From Streptomyces sp. APSN-46.1 (GTDB taxonomy: Bacteria > Actinomycetota > Actinomycetes > Streptomycetales > Streptomycetaceae), in NCBI RefSeq assembly GCF_022815725.1, contig NZ_JALGRF010000006.1, positions 186,001-250,000 of the forward strand: a DNA stretch of 64,000 bases, read 5' to 3'. The notes below the pieces were generated by a model that was not told the origin of the DNA, did no database searches, and saw nothing but the letters and a program-made list of their open reading frames with translations. Position 1 is the first letter of the stretch. Each line of letters begins with the position of its first letter. The position numbers and the translations under genes were made by a program. Below are positions 1 through 11,410 of this stretch, in pieces.

Positions 1-964
1 CGAGGAGGGCGACGAGCTTCCTCCGGGCGTGAACCAGCTGGTCCGCGTCTACGTCGCCCAGAAGCGCAAGATCACCGACGGCGACAAGCTCGCCGGCCGC
101 CACGGCAACAAGGGTGTCATCTCCAAGATCCTTCCGATCGAGGACATGCCCTTCCTTGAGGACGGCACGCCGGTCGACATCATCCTGAACCCGCTGGGTG
201 TCCCGTCCCGAATGAACCCGGGACAGGTCCTGGAGATCCACCTCGGCTGGCTCGCCAGCCGCGGCTGGGACGTCTCCGGCCTCGCGGAGGACTGGGCGAA
301 GCGCCTTCAGGTGATCGGCGCCGACCAGGTTGCCCCCGGCACCAACGTCGCCACCCCGGTGTTCGACGGTGCCCGTGAGGACGAGCTCGCCGGCCTCTTC
401 GAGCACACGCTCCCGAACCGCGACGGGGACCGCCTGGTCCTCCCGTCCGGCAAGGCGCGCCTGTTCGACGGCCGCTCCGGTGAGCCGTTCCCCGACCCGG
501 TCTCGATCGGGTACATGTACATCCTCAAGCTCCACCACCTGGTCGACGACAAGCTCCACGCCCGGTCGACCGGTCCGTACTCGATGATCACGCAGCAGCC
601 GCTGGGTGGTAAGGCGCAGTTCGGTGGCCAGCGCTTCGGTGAGATGGAGGTGTGGGCGCTTGAGGCTTATGGCGCCGCTTACGCCCTCCAGGAGCTGCTG
701 ACCATCAAGTCCGACGACGTCACCGGCCGCGTGAAGGTCTACGAGGCCATCGTCAAGGGCGAGAACATCCCCGAGCCGGGCATTCCCGAGTCCTTCAAGG
801 TGCTCATCAAGGAAATGCAGTCGCTCTGCCTCAACGTGGAGGTGCTGTCCTCGGACGGCATGTCCATCGAGATGCGCGACACCGACGAGGACGTCTTCCG
901 CGCGGCGGAGGAGCTCGGTATCGACCTGTCCCGGCGTGAGCCGAGCAGCGTCGAAGAGGTCTGA
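1..964 (+). CDS. rpoB: RNA polymerase beta subunit, 3' part only
   Basis: C-terminal part of the beta subunit of RNA polymerase; the reading frame is open to the left edge (codons begin at base 2), so the 5' two thirds lie outside the window. Visible signatures include GDKLAGRHGNKG (the conserved lysine/histidine region near the active centre), MNPGQVLEIHLGW and GGQRFGEMEVWALEA, the conserved block near the end of beta. The protein ends with an acidic tail rich in Glu and Ser (SSVEEV). It lies directly upstream of rpoC with a 97-bp gap that holds a strong hairpin, the usual actinobacterial arrangement. The identification is secure. Confidence 0.99.
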   Translation, partial: EEGDELPPGVNQLVRVYVAQKRKITDGDKLAGRHGNKGVISKILPIEDMPFLEDGTPVDIILNPLGVPSRMNPGQVLEIHLGWLASRGWDVSGLAEDWAKRLQVIGADQVAPGTNVATPVFDGAREDELAGLFEHTLPNRDGDRLVLPSGKARLFDGRSGEPFPDPVSIGYMYILKLHHLVDDKLHARSTGPYSMITQQPLGGKAQFGGQRFGEMEVWALEAYGAAYALQELLTIKSDDVTGRVKVYEAIVKGENIPEPGIPESFKVLIKEMQSLCLNVEVLSSDGMSIEMRDTDEDVFRAAEELGIDLSRREPSSVEEV

Positions 965-971
965 CGGGCCT

Positions 972-1001
972 GACGGGGGGCTCGCTCAAGAGCCCCCCGT
1001 C
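972..1001 (+). terminator. rpoB-rpoC intergenic hairpin
   Basis: A perfect 12-bp stem (972-983 paired with 990-1001) closes a six-base loop. No T-run follows, so it is more likely an attenuator or an RNA-processing or stability element between rpoB and rpoC than a full terminator. This is seen directly in the sequence; the function is inferred. Confidence 0.6.
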
Positions 1002-1061
1002 ATCCCCGGGACCGTTCAGACCATGATTGAGACTCGACCCCGAAAGAGGGATTGACGCACA

Positions 1062-4961
<3,900 letters not shown>

Positions 4962-4979
4962 GTCGGACCAGAGCAGTAA

Positions 4980-5017
4980 CCGCAGGGCGGTCACCCGAGA
5001 GGGTGGCCGCCCTGCGG
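4980..5017. terminator. Bidirectional terminator after rpoC
   Basis: A 17-bp stem with one G-U pair (4980-4996 with 5001-5017) and a GAGA loop. It lies 19 bp after the rpoC stop, and the stop codon of the convergent M48 peptidase gene (4991-4993) is inside its left arm. It can serve both converging transcripts, but neither side has a long T-run. Confidence 0.7.
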
Positions 5018-6067
5018 CGTTACCCCCTGCCCGGCCAGATAGGGCTGAAGGTGGTGCAGCCGGGTGCGGTGATCGGGGTGGCTGGACAGCAGCCGGGCCA
5101 GGAAGCCGGGCTCGGCGGCGGCCGTGGCGACGGCAGCGCCACCGGGCAGGGTCGCCCGGCCCGTGGCGGGCCTTTCCTCGGCGATCCATCCGTGCAGTAC
5201 TTGGGCAAGCATGGGAGCGAAGCCCAGAACAGCGGCATGCTCATCCGCACGGAGTTCGGCCCGCCGGGCCACCGCGGCTGTCAGATAGGGCAGGGCGGGC
5301 AACAGGAGCGGAAGGCCGTAGGTCTCGCTCACGGTGACGAAGGCGAGCCACGCGACGAGGCCGACCAGGAGTGCCCCGGCCATGTACGAGGACATGCTCA
5401 CGGACCGGTACAGCCGGATGGCCAGCACGTTCAGGGCCCGCCACATGTGTCGGCCCGGCTGCTCGTACCACCAGCCCAGCAGCCCGGACCAGGCGTGCCC
5501 GCCGGTGTGGTGGCCGAGTTCATGAGCCAGTACGGCGGCCAGCTGCGCGGTGGGGAGGCGCTCCACCGCGTGCCGGGTGACTCCGACGATGTGGCCGGCG
5601 GCCGCGGAGGCGTTGATCCCGTCGCTGTCTTCGATCCACAGCTCGTAGCGCGTGCCGTCGATGCCCGCGCGGGCGGTGACCTCGCGCCACACCGGGTGGA
5701 GCCGGGCGAGCTCCTCTGGCAGAGGGCGTTGGAGGCGTAGCAGGTGGCGCGCGAGGAACCGCTCACTGGGCCGGTGGAAGACGAGGGCCCCCGAAGTGAT
5801 CCAGAGGGTGGTCGGAACCCAGACGGGCAGCCCGAGCCAGACTTCCAGCAGCAGCGCGGTGAGCAGCACCACGGCCAGGCTCAGCAGGAACCCGGGTATG
5901 TGGAGCGCGAGCGTGCCCCAGGCGGTGGCATCGGTGCGGCGCTGGCGGGCATGGTGGAAAACGCGGGTTCCCGGGGCGTTCCGGTACTCAAGATCGTCGG
6001 GGCCGAGCTCGGCCGGTGCGGGCTCCGGCGGGTAGCCGGGGTACGAAGGGTCGGATGCCTGGTCCAC
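4991..6067 (-). CDS. Membrane-bound M48 family metallopeptidase
   Basis: Zinc metallopeptidase of the M48 (HtpX/Ste24) type, 358 aa. The zinc motif HELGHH is at residues 182-187, and a downstream glutamate in RRAELRADEHA (E271, with the usual Asp at 275) is the expected third ligand. Four hydrophobic segments are visible, near residues 54-75, 82-98, 226-245 and 249-265, so it is an integral membrane enzyme with the catalytic domain facing the cytoplasm. The N-terminus is Pro-rich. The start is GTG with GGAAGG six bases upstream. It is the last gene of the minus-strand run, 21 bp after the PycTM-like gene, so co-transcription is likely. Known M48 enzymes degrade misfolded or regulatory membrane proteins. 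A role as executioner or regulator in a defence operon is inference only. Confidence 0.85.
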   Translation of the reverse strand: MDQASDPSYPGYPPEPAPAELGPDDLEYRNAPGTRVFHHARQRRTDATAWGTLALHIPGFLLSLAVVLLTALLLEVWLGLPVWVPTTLWITSGALVFHRPSERFLARHLLRLQRPLPEELARLHPVWREVTARAGIDGTRYELWIEDSDGINASAAAGHIVGVTRHAVERLPTAQLAAVLAHELGHHTGGHAWSGLLGWWYEQPGRHMWRALNVLAIRLYRSVSMSSYMAGALLVGLVAWLAFVTVSETYGLPLLLPALPYLTAAVARRAELRADEHAAVLGFAPMLAQVLHGWIAEERPATGRATLPGGAAVATAAAEPGFLARLLSSHPDHRTRLHHLQPYLAGQGVTPQGGHPLG

Positions 6068-6088
6068 GGTGGTCCTTCCGGTCGGACG

Positions 6089-6589
6089 TCAGCCGATGAG
6101 GAGGGCAGCGGGCAGCAGCACGGTTGCGGCGCAGAACGCGATCAGGCCGGCCTTGATCCACTGCAGTTTGCGCACGGCGATACGGCTGTTCTCCGCGAGA
6201 GCCGCCCGCAGCGGGGCGCCGGGGTCCCGGACGGTGTCCGCCAGGGCCTCTTCGAGTCGGCCCTGGCGGTCGGCCGAGCGGATGTCGCCGAAGTACGAGA
6301 GGGGTGTGCCGGGCTGCCAAGCGGTAGTGCGGTACCGCGGTAACACTGCGAGCAGGAGTGAGAACAGGGCCAGCCCCAAGCCCGCGGCTCCGCACCACCA
6401 GAAGACAGCGCCGGTGGTGGAGAGCACGTCGGGCCGCCAGTGCTTGCCCGCGAGCAGGGCGCTGATCAGCCCGACCGTCATACCGAGTGCTCCCATCAGG
6501 ATCGAGGCCTTGCTGTCCGCGCGGGCGATCTCCGTACGCAGATCGCCGAGGAGTCGCTGGGCGGCCTCACCGGTGGCGGGGGCGGTCAC
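6089..6589 (-). CDS. Pycsar effector-like (PycTM) small membrane protein
   Basis: A 166-aa membrane protein with the layout of the Pycsar transmembrane effector family (PF18967/DUF5706). An amphipathic N-terminus leads to the signature ADSKAS (residues 24-29), followed directly by a first membrane segment (29-47). A second segment follows at 60-83, then a charged stretch (100-145) with the typical late helix NSRIAVRKLQWIKAG, and a third membrane segment at 147-165. In known Pycsar systems such proteins open or perforate the membrane when bound to cCMP or cUMP. The GTG start overlaps the stop of the upstream SPFH-like gene by 4 bp (GTGA), showing translational coupling. A class III cyclase-like gene lies three genes upstream in the same operon. 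The family call is by eye; no search was possible. Confidence 0.82.
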   Translation of the reverse strand: MTAPATGEAAQRLLGDLRTEIARADSKASILMGALGMTVGLISALLAGKHWRPDVLSTTGAVFWWCGAAGLGLALFSLLLAVLPRYRTTAWQPGTPLSYFGDIRSADRQGRLEEALADTVRDPGAPLRAALAENSRIAVRKLQWIKAGLIAFCAATVLLPAALLIG

Positions 6590-7602
6590 CGCTCACCGTC
6601 GCCGGAAGGGCCCGGCGGTACCGGGGCGTGCCCGTAGCCGGAGGGCTGCTCCCAGCGGGGGAGGGCGCCGGCGACCGGTTCGCCGGGTGTCCCGGACAGT
6701 CGGCGGGTGAAGAAGTCGCTGATCATCTGGAGCACGATCCGCTTGGGGCCCTCCAGCTCGTGCGCTTCGCCGCCGCTCTCGCCGAGAAGTTCCCTGATCA
6801 GGCTGATCTGTGCCTGGATCAGGTCCAGCTCGTGCTTCTGCATCCCGTCGAGGACCGGCTGGGTGTCCTCGGGGCGCTGCGCCAGGTGCAAGGCCCAGGC
6901 CTGCACCCCGCCCTGTGCCAGATGGCGCTGGTAGAAGTCGACCTTCTGAGCCTCATACCGCTGGAGTTCGAGCGCGTGCCGGGCTTCGGCCGTGGCTTGC
7001 TCCGCCGAGTGGTGGATGGCCTGCAGACGCCGCTCGTGCTCGATGTTGTCCGCGTCCCGCCGGAGCCGGATCGTCCAGTTGGCGCGCAGACCCGCGCTTT
7101 CCCCCAGGGGCTTGCCGGCCTGGAGCGTGGAGAGCAGTTCCGATTCCGCTGCCGCGCTCCGGCCGATCGGGAACTGCCGGGCCACCGGGCGGGCCGCCTG
7201 TTCCAGCTCGTTGGTCAGCATGCGCGGCACGTTGCGCCAGCCACTGCGGACGTACTGTGCCGGGTCGGTGACCTGCCAGTCGAGGACGACGTTCACCTCG
7301 AACTCGTGGGCGTCGTTGTCACTCGGCAGCCGCAATTCGGCGCGGAGCGGATGGACGCCGGTGTCGACCTCGTACACAGCGGTGTAGCGCCTGGTCGTGA
7401 CCGGCCGTCGAGGCGGCAGATATGTGTCATATGTACCTTTGGGTGACGAGTACACGAGCGCGTAGTCGATCCGGCCGTGAGGCTTGCGGGGGAGGATGTT
7501 CATCCGGCCGAGCTGGCGGACGGTGACGACGGCATCGATCAGCTCGCTGTCGCGGCGGGCGTGCTGGTCCCAGTCGGGTCGGCCGAAGAGGTCGGTCGCC
7601 AT
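6586..7602 (-). CDS. SPFH/band-7-like protein with coiled coil
   Basis: A 338-aa protein without a convincing membrane anchor. Residues about 60-190 look like an SPFH/prohibitin domain: a beta-rich part (TRRYTAVYEVDTGVHPLR, FEVNVVLDWQVTDPAQYVRSG) is followed by the helix ending QFPIGRSAAAESELL and the strand GLRANWTIRLRRD. Residues about 190-240 form a charged helical stretch (EHERRLQAIHHSAEQATAEAR) of coiled-coil character. The C-terminus is Pro/Gly-rich. The start is ATG with AAGGAG seven bases upstream, 28 bp after the NTPase gene. SPFH proteins build oligomeric rings on membranes; here one may scaffold the coupled PycTM-like protein and the M48 protease. HflK/HflC with FtsH is a known precedent for SPFH control of a membrane protease. 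Local base composition near 7420-7450 is less GC-rich than in the neighbours. Confidence 0.65.
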   Translation of the reverse strand: MATDLFGRPDWDQHARRDSELIDAVVTVRQLGRMNILPRKPHGRIDYALVYSSPKGTYDTYLPPRRPVTTRRYTAVYEVDTGVHPLRAELRLPSDNDAHEFEVNVVLDWQVTDPAQYVRSGWRNVPRMLTNELEQAARPVARQFPIGRSAAAESELLSTLQAGKPLGESAGLRANWTIRLRRDADNIEHERRLQAIHHSAEQATAEARHALELQRYEAQKVDFYQRHLAQGGVQAWALHLAQRPEDTQPVLDGMQKHELDLIQAQISLIRELLGESGGEAHELEGPKRIVLQMISDFFTRRLSGTPGEPVAGALPRWEQPSGYGHAPVPPGPSGDGER

Positions 7603-7630
7603 GTGTGTCTCCTTCGCGGAGTAGGGCTCT

Positions 7631-9772
7631 TCAGACGGTTTCGATGAACGGAAGTGCCGTGCGCAGGCGGCCCGCGACCGCCGGGTACGGTCCGCCGTCC
7701 TCCCCTTGGGGCTTGCGCAGCAGGTAGTCCAGTCGCGCGTGCTCGCGCGGGCTGGTTACGAGTGCCCGCAGCAGGTGGGCCAGCGCCCACTCCGTTGCCT
7801 CGTCCTGGTCGGCCGCCAGGATCCACCTGCGCAGGACATCGGCGGCACTGGAGGTGAACTGCACGTCGTCAAGGGCGGTGCGCATGAGCAGGGCGATGTG
7901 CGGTGCGGTCTCAGCTCCGCTGCGTGCGGCGCACGTGTACCAGTCCAGGACCGGGGGCAGCCGGTGTTCGGCGTCGTCACTGTTGTGGAAGCAGGCGGCC
8001 AGGAAGCCTTGAACGGCGAGTTCGAAGGCGGAGCGGTGGGCGTGCAGAGTGCGCAGCAGGTCCGTGAGGATCTCGTCACCCTTGGGAGAGAGCAGCAGCA
8101 ACGCAACTGACTGGGGTATCTCCTCTGCCACCATCTGGTCGCGGGTGGCTTGGCTGCTCTGCTGGCGGGCCTGGGTGCGCAACGCGGCAAGTGCCTTCTC
8201 TGGGCGCTCGGGCCCGATGAGTCCCTGGGCCCGGATCGCGACCCAGCAGCGCTGCGGCTCGTCGGTGTCGGTGCTCCAGCCGTCGATGATCCGGGGGATG
8301 TTGGGGGCGCCGATCCGGTGGGCCAGGGTGAGCGCGCTGACGGCGGTGGTGCGCTGCCGCGCCTGGGCTGACAACGCCCAGGGTTCGATGATCAGGGCCA
8401 TCGCGGACGGCAGGTCGGTGTACGCGAGGACGGCGACGGTGGCGGCGGCCCGCGTCCTGACCAGGGGGCGACCGTCCTTCGCAAGCTTCCCGAGCCAGGA
8501 GACGATCGCCGGGCGGGCGGACGGGTGCCCGGTCCACACCTCCCGCAGCAGCACGGGGGACGTGCGGTTGTCCTTGAAGAAGGCGGTGAGCTGGGTGACC
8601 GGCCCCCACTCGGTTTCCTCGCTCGCCTGGCGGATGTCGGCCCGGGCTTCTTGGAGCCGCTTGCCGATGTGGGTGCCGAAGACGGGAATTCGTTCGTTGT
8701 ACTCCGGATCGCCCGTGCGCCGGAGTTCCGAGTACAGCAGATCGCTCAGCTCGGCGGTGAGGGCGTACGGTCCGCCGTCGAAGGTGGCGAGGGCGATCAG
8801 GAATGCCTTCTCCCGCAGATGGAGCGTGGTCTCGGCCTCCTCGAACCACTCGCGGATCTGAAGCTCCAGGCGGTGCAGCGAGTACCGGTCGACCTGGGAG
8901 ACGTCGGCCGCGCCCTGGGCGTACTGGATCAGGAGGGTCGCGTACGCGGAGGCCTCGCGCACCTGATGGTCACGGGCGAGGAACTCGCCGACGGCGGGCA
9001 GTGCCAGCAGGCGGTCGGCGACCTCCTTTCCGGCGTGCCGGTGCAGCCGCTCCGACAGCACGGCCTCGGCCGTCGGCGGTGACCATGTGTCGGGGCGGAC
9101 GTCGCTCTCGATGTACGGGCTGTGGCCGGTGGTGATCACCAGGTAGCCCTGCTGCTCCTTCATCCGACTGCGCAGTGCGAGCAGATGTGCCTCGCGAAGC
9201 GGCTGGTCGCGCGGAATCGCCAGGTCGCACAGCACATGACCGCGGGCTTTGCCGGGCTTGGTGAACTGCCGGCTGAAGTCACCGGGTGAGATTGCGCGGT
9301 CCAGAACGTGGACGGGGGTGGCACCCAGCCGGTGCAGCAGCATCAGGGCCGCCGTGCGCCGACCGGTGAACGGGGCGCCCTTCAGGACGAGGACGTGCTC
9401 CTCGCGCAGCCGTTCCAGCAGGGCGTCGAAGGGAGTCCCCTCCGCGACGAAGGTGCCCGCCAGCCGATTCAGGGTCGTTTCTGGGATCTCCCCGGACGCC
9501 TGGGACGCGCCCGTGTCACCGAATAAGTAGTTGATCTCGGTCTTGCCGCCGGTGATGACATCACCGACGATCAGGCCCGCGACGACGCCATTGCTCGTGC
9601 CCTCGAACTGCATCGACTCCGGAGCGTGTGCGTCCAGGTCGCGGCGGGTGGCCCAGGCCCGCTGGGCGCGTTCCTCCTTCTTCGCGGCGGCCGCGGCAGC
9701 GTCCCCGGCGGACCGTTCCACCGGTTCTGCCGCGTCGGGGGCCGGCGCCGACTGCTCGGCCTCCGCGCTCAC
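7631..9772 (-). CDS. STAND-like NTPase with N-terminal amyloid-like motif and helical repeats
   Basis: A 713-aa protein. Residues 1-50 are Ala/Glu-rich and probably disordered. Residues 54-76 begin MQFEGTSNGVVAG and end in Gly-Gly, a short motif resembling RHIM/BASS amyloid signalling sequences and shared with the adjacent cyclase. A P-loop-like segment follows at 126-141 (HVLVLKGAPFTGRRTAA), in which the usual Gly-Lys-Ser/Thr is Gly-Arg-Arg-Thr. A hydrophobic strand with Asp183 (VLCDLAIP) and a second strand (GYLVITTG) fit Walker B and sensor positions. The C-terminal half is all helical (many AA, LL and RA patches), like HEAT-type repeats of STAND sensors. The GTG start overlaps the cyclase stop by 4 bp. 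Role inferred: sensor or signal-transducing ATPase in a conflict system. ATP hydrolysis is doubtful given the altered P-loop. Confidence 0.65.
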   Translation of the reverse strand: MSAEAEQSAPAPDAAEPVERSAGDAAAAAAKKEERAQRAWATRRDLDAHAPESMQFEGTSNGVVAGLIVGDVITGGKTEINYLFGDTGASQASGEIPETTLNRLAGTFVAEGTPFDALLERLREEHVLVLKGAPFTGRRTAALMLLHRLGATPVHVLDRAISPGDFSRQFTKPGKARGHVLCDLAIPRDQPLREAHLLALRSRMKEQQGYLVITTGHSPYIESDVRPDTWSPPTAEAVLSERLHRHAGKEVADRLLALPAVGEFLARDHQVREASAYATLLIQYAQGAADVSQVDRYSLHRLELQIREWFEEAETTLHLREKAFLIALATFDGGPYALTAELSDLLYSELRRTGDPEYNERIPVFGTHIGKRLQEARADIRQASEETEWGPVTQLTAFFKDNRTSPVLLREVWTGHPSARPAIVSWLGKLAKDGRPLVRTRAAATVAVLAYTDLPSAMALIIEPWALSAQARQRTTAVSALTLAHRIGAPNIPRIIDGWSTDTDEPQRCWVAIRAQGLIGPERPEKALAALRTQARQQSSQATRDQMVAEEIPQSVALLLLSPKGDEILTDLLRTLHAHRSAFELAVQGFLAACFHNSDDAEHRLPPVLDWYTCAARSGAETAPHIALLMRTALDDVQFTSSAADVLRRWILAADQDEATEWALAHLLRALVTSPREHARLDYLLRKPQGEDGGPYPAVAGRLRTALPFIETV

Positions 9773-10518
9773 GCCTGCTCACCCGGCCGCGCGGGGCCAC
9801 CGCCGATGGAGATGTTGCCCCGGATTCTGTCCGCGACGACGCCGTTGTTGACGCCGTGGAACTGGATGCCGGATCCGGCGGGGGGCGACACCGGAGGCGT
9901 TGGGGCCGCTGAGGCTGTGGGCACGGGCCGCGGCGCGGGCAGGCCGGACGGCGGGGGTCCGTACAGCCAGGCCTGGAGCGGACCGTTCTTGCTGGGCATG
10001 GTGATCCCGTGGAATTCCTCGGCCGGGATACCCGTGTGGTTGTGCCGCACGATGCCCGAGTACACCGCCTCGGAGACGCAGAGCGCGTAGTCGTCCGTAC
10101 GCTCCCGCAGCGCCGCGCGCAGGGGATCGCCGTCCAGGAGCCGGCAGGCCTGGTTGAGGTCGGTGCCCACCCAGCCGTCGTACTCGTCGATCGCCACGTA
10201 TCCGGTGGCGAGCACGGCCCGCAGTCGGATCTGCGCGGAGCTGGCCGCCATCCGGTTCACCGCGCGGAGCTGGGCGGGGACTTCCGTCAGCAGGGCTCGC
10301 AGCAGGGTGGTGAGCGGCGCGACCGGGTCGATCAGCTCCATGATCGCGTCGCCGCGATCGGCCCGGAGCCGGAGCGTCTGGTCGATTCCGGCGGCCAGCA
10401 GAGTCCGGTCGACGACGCCGTAGAGCATCCGGCGCAGATAGGTCTGCTGGACGTCGTCCCTGTCGCTGAATCGCTCCGTGTCGACGAGGAGCATGGTGCG
10501 GGACAGTGGGTCGCTCAT
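9769..10518 (-). CDS. Class III nucleotidyl cyclase-like protein with C-terminal amyloid-like motif
   Basis: A 249-aa soluble protein. The first 185 residues match a cyclase homology domain. LLVDTERFSD carries Asp13 and RADRGDAIM carries Asp57, at the two metal positions; GWVGTDLNQACRLLD carries Asn122 and Arg126, at the transition-state positions. A Pro/Ala-rich linker (187-215) leads to the C-terminal motif starting IQFHGVNNGVVAD (218 onward), also found in the next gene. The start is ATG at 10518, preceded by GAGAGGTG; an in-frame ATG 57 bp upstream has no better site. Pycsar cyclases of this class make cCMP or cUMP. Whether this one makes a pyrimidine or a purine cyclic nucleotide cannot be told here. 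It heads the tightly coupled five-gene run that ends with the M48 gene. Confidence 0.72.
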   Translation of the reverse strand: MSDPLSRTMLLVDTERFSDRDDVQQTYLRRMLYGVVDRTLLAAGIDQTLRLRADRGDAIMELIDPVAPLTTLLRALLTEVPAQLRAVNRMAASSAQIRLRAVLATGYVAIDEYDGWVGTDLNQACRLLDGDPLRAALRERTDDYALCVSEAVYSGIVRHNHTGIPAEEFHGITMPSKNGPLQAWLYGPPPSGLPAPRPVPTASAAPTPPVSPPAGSGIQFHGVNNGVVADRIRGNISIGGGPARPGEQA

Positions 10519-10636
10519 GATCACCTCTCGTGGTGGGTCCTTGCTGAGACAAGAGAGTGGGGCAGGCGGGCGCACCGCCGAGAGGGCGGATGACGCACCC
10601 GGAGTGTGACGGCGTGCACTGAAGAGGGGAGGGGGC
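10519..10636 (-). promoter_or_regulatory. Gap between Crp-like gene and cyclase gene
   Basis: 118 bp. It holds a G/C-rich imperfect hairpin around 10571-10600 (core CCGCC-GAGA-GGCGG type) that could end the Crp-like transcript. A lone TGTGA half-site lies at 10605-10609, without a convincing partner. The GAGAGGTG ribosome-binding site of the cyclase gene is at the left end. No clear -35/-10 pair was seen. Confidence 0.3.
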
Positions 10637-11350
10637 TCAGCCCTCGTCCTGAGACTCGGCGATCCGGCGCAGCACGTCGGGCCGCACGATCACCAGGGCG
10701 CGACGGCCAGTGACGACCACCTCTCGGTCGCGCAGCTGCTTGAGCTGCCGCTGGACCATCTCGCGGGACGCCCCGACTGCCCCCGCGAGCTCCTGCTTGG
10801 TGAGCGGCACCGCGATCTCGATCCCCTGCTCGGTACGCCGTCCGTGAGTGCGGGCCAAGTCCTGGAGCAGTACGGCGAGCCTTTCGCGCACGCTCATGGA
10901 GGCGAACTCCAGTCGGCGCCGGTCGGCGGCGCGAGTGCGGTCCGCGGTCAGAGCCAGGAGCTGGAAGGCGACGGCGGGCACTCGGGACAGGAAGGCGTGG
11001 AAGCGTTCCTGCTCGACGGCGATGGCGCGTACGGGTTCGAGCGCCGTCACGGTGGCGGAGCGGGGGCGTCCGGTGACTGCGGCGGATTCACCGATGATGT
11101 CGCCCGGACCGCGCAGGGCGAGCAGGGCTTCGTAGCCGTTGGCGGCGGAGGCGGTGACCTTGGTCCAGCCGTGGAGGATCAGCAGGACGTGGGAGGCCGG
11201 TTCGTTCTGGTGGATCAGCGGGGCTCGCGGCGCGAAGCTCAGCTCGCGGCCGAGTGCCCGTAACGCGGCGCCGTCCTCGTCCTCCAGGCGGGCCAGGAAG
11301 GGGACCCGGTCGTCCAGTCCTCCGTCGCCCGCCAGATGCGCCGATGCCAT
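10637..11350 (-). CDS. Crp/Fnr family transcriptional regulator
   Basis: 237 aa with two domains. Residues about 17-125 form a cyclic-nucleotide-binding jelly roll. Its phosphate-binding-cassette-like segment is GDIIGESAAVTGRPRSATV (residues 83-101), retaining Gly-Glu-Ser and Arg-Ser-Ala as in cAMP-binding CRPs. Residues 150-235 form a winged helix; the recognition segment is LTKQELAGAVGASREMVQRQ (183-202). No cysteine cluster of FNR type is present. The ATG start follows a G-rich stretch. It sits 118 bp upstream of the cyclase gene on the same strand, so it could read the cyclase product and control the operon. That link is inference; in Streptomyces many Crp-type regulators act on development and antibiotics. 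Confidence 0.85.
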   Translation of the reverse strand: MASAHLAGDGGLDDRVPFLARLEDEDGAALRALGRELSFAPRAPLIHQNEPASHVLLILHGWTKVTASAANGYEALLALRGPGDIIGESAAVTGRPRSATVTALEPVRAIAVEQERFHAFLSRVPAVAFQLLALTADRTRAADRRRLEFASMSVRERLAVLLQDLARTHGRRTEQGIEIAVPLTKQELAGAVGASREMVQRQLKQLRDREVVVTGRRALVIVRPDVLRRIAESQDEG

Positions 11351-11410
11351 GCGCGCCCCCCGGTCGTCAGGGCGGTCAATGTACTGGCCACGGGGACGCG
11401 GCGCGGGTGA

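Noticed and set aside
10605..10609. TGTGA half-site upstream of the cyclase gene as a Crp operator
   Set aside because: No matching TCACA half at the right spacing; one 5-mer is expected by chance.
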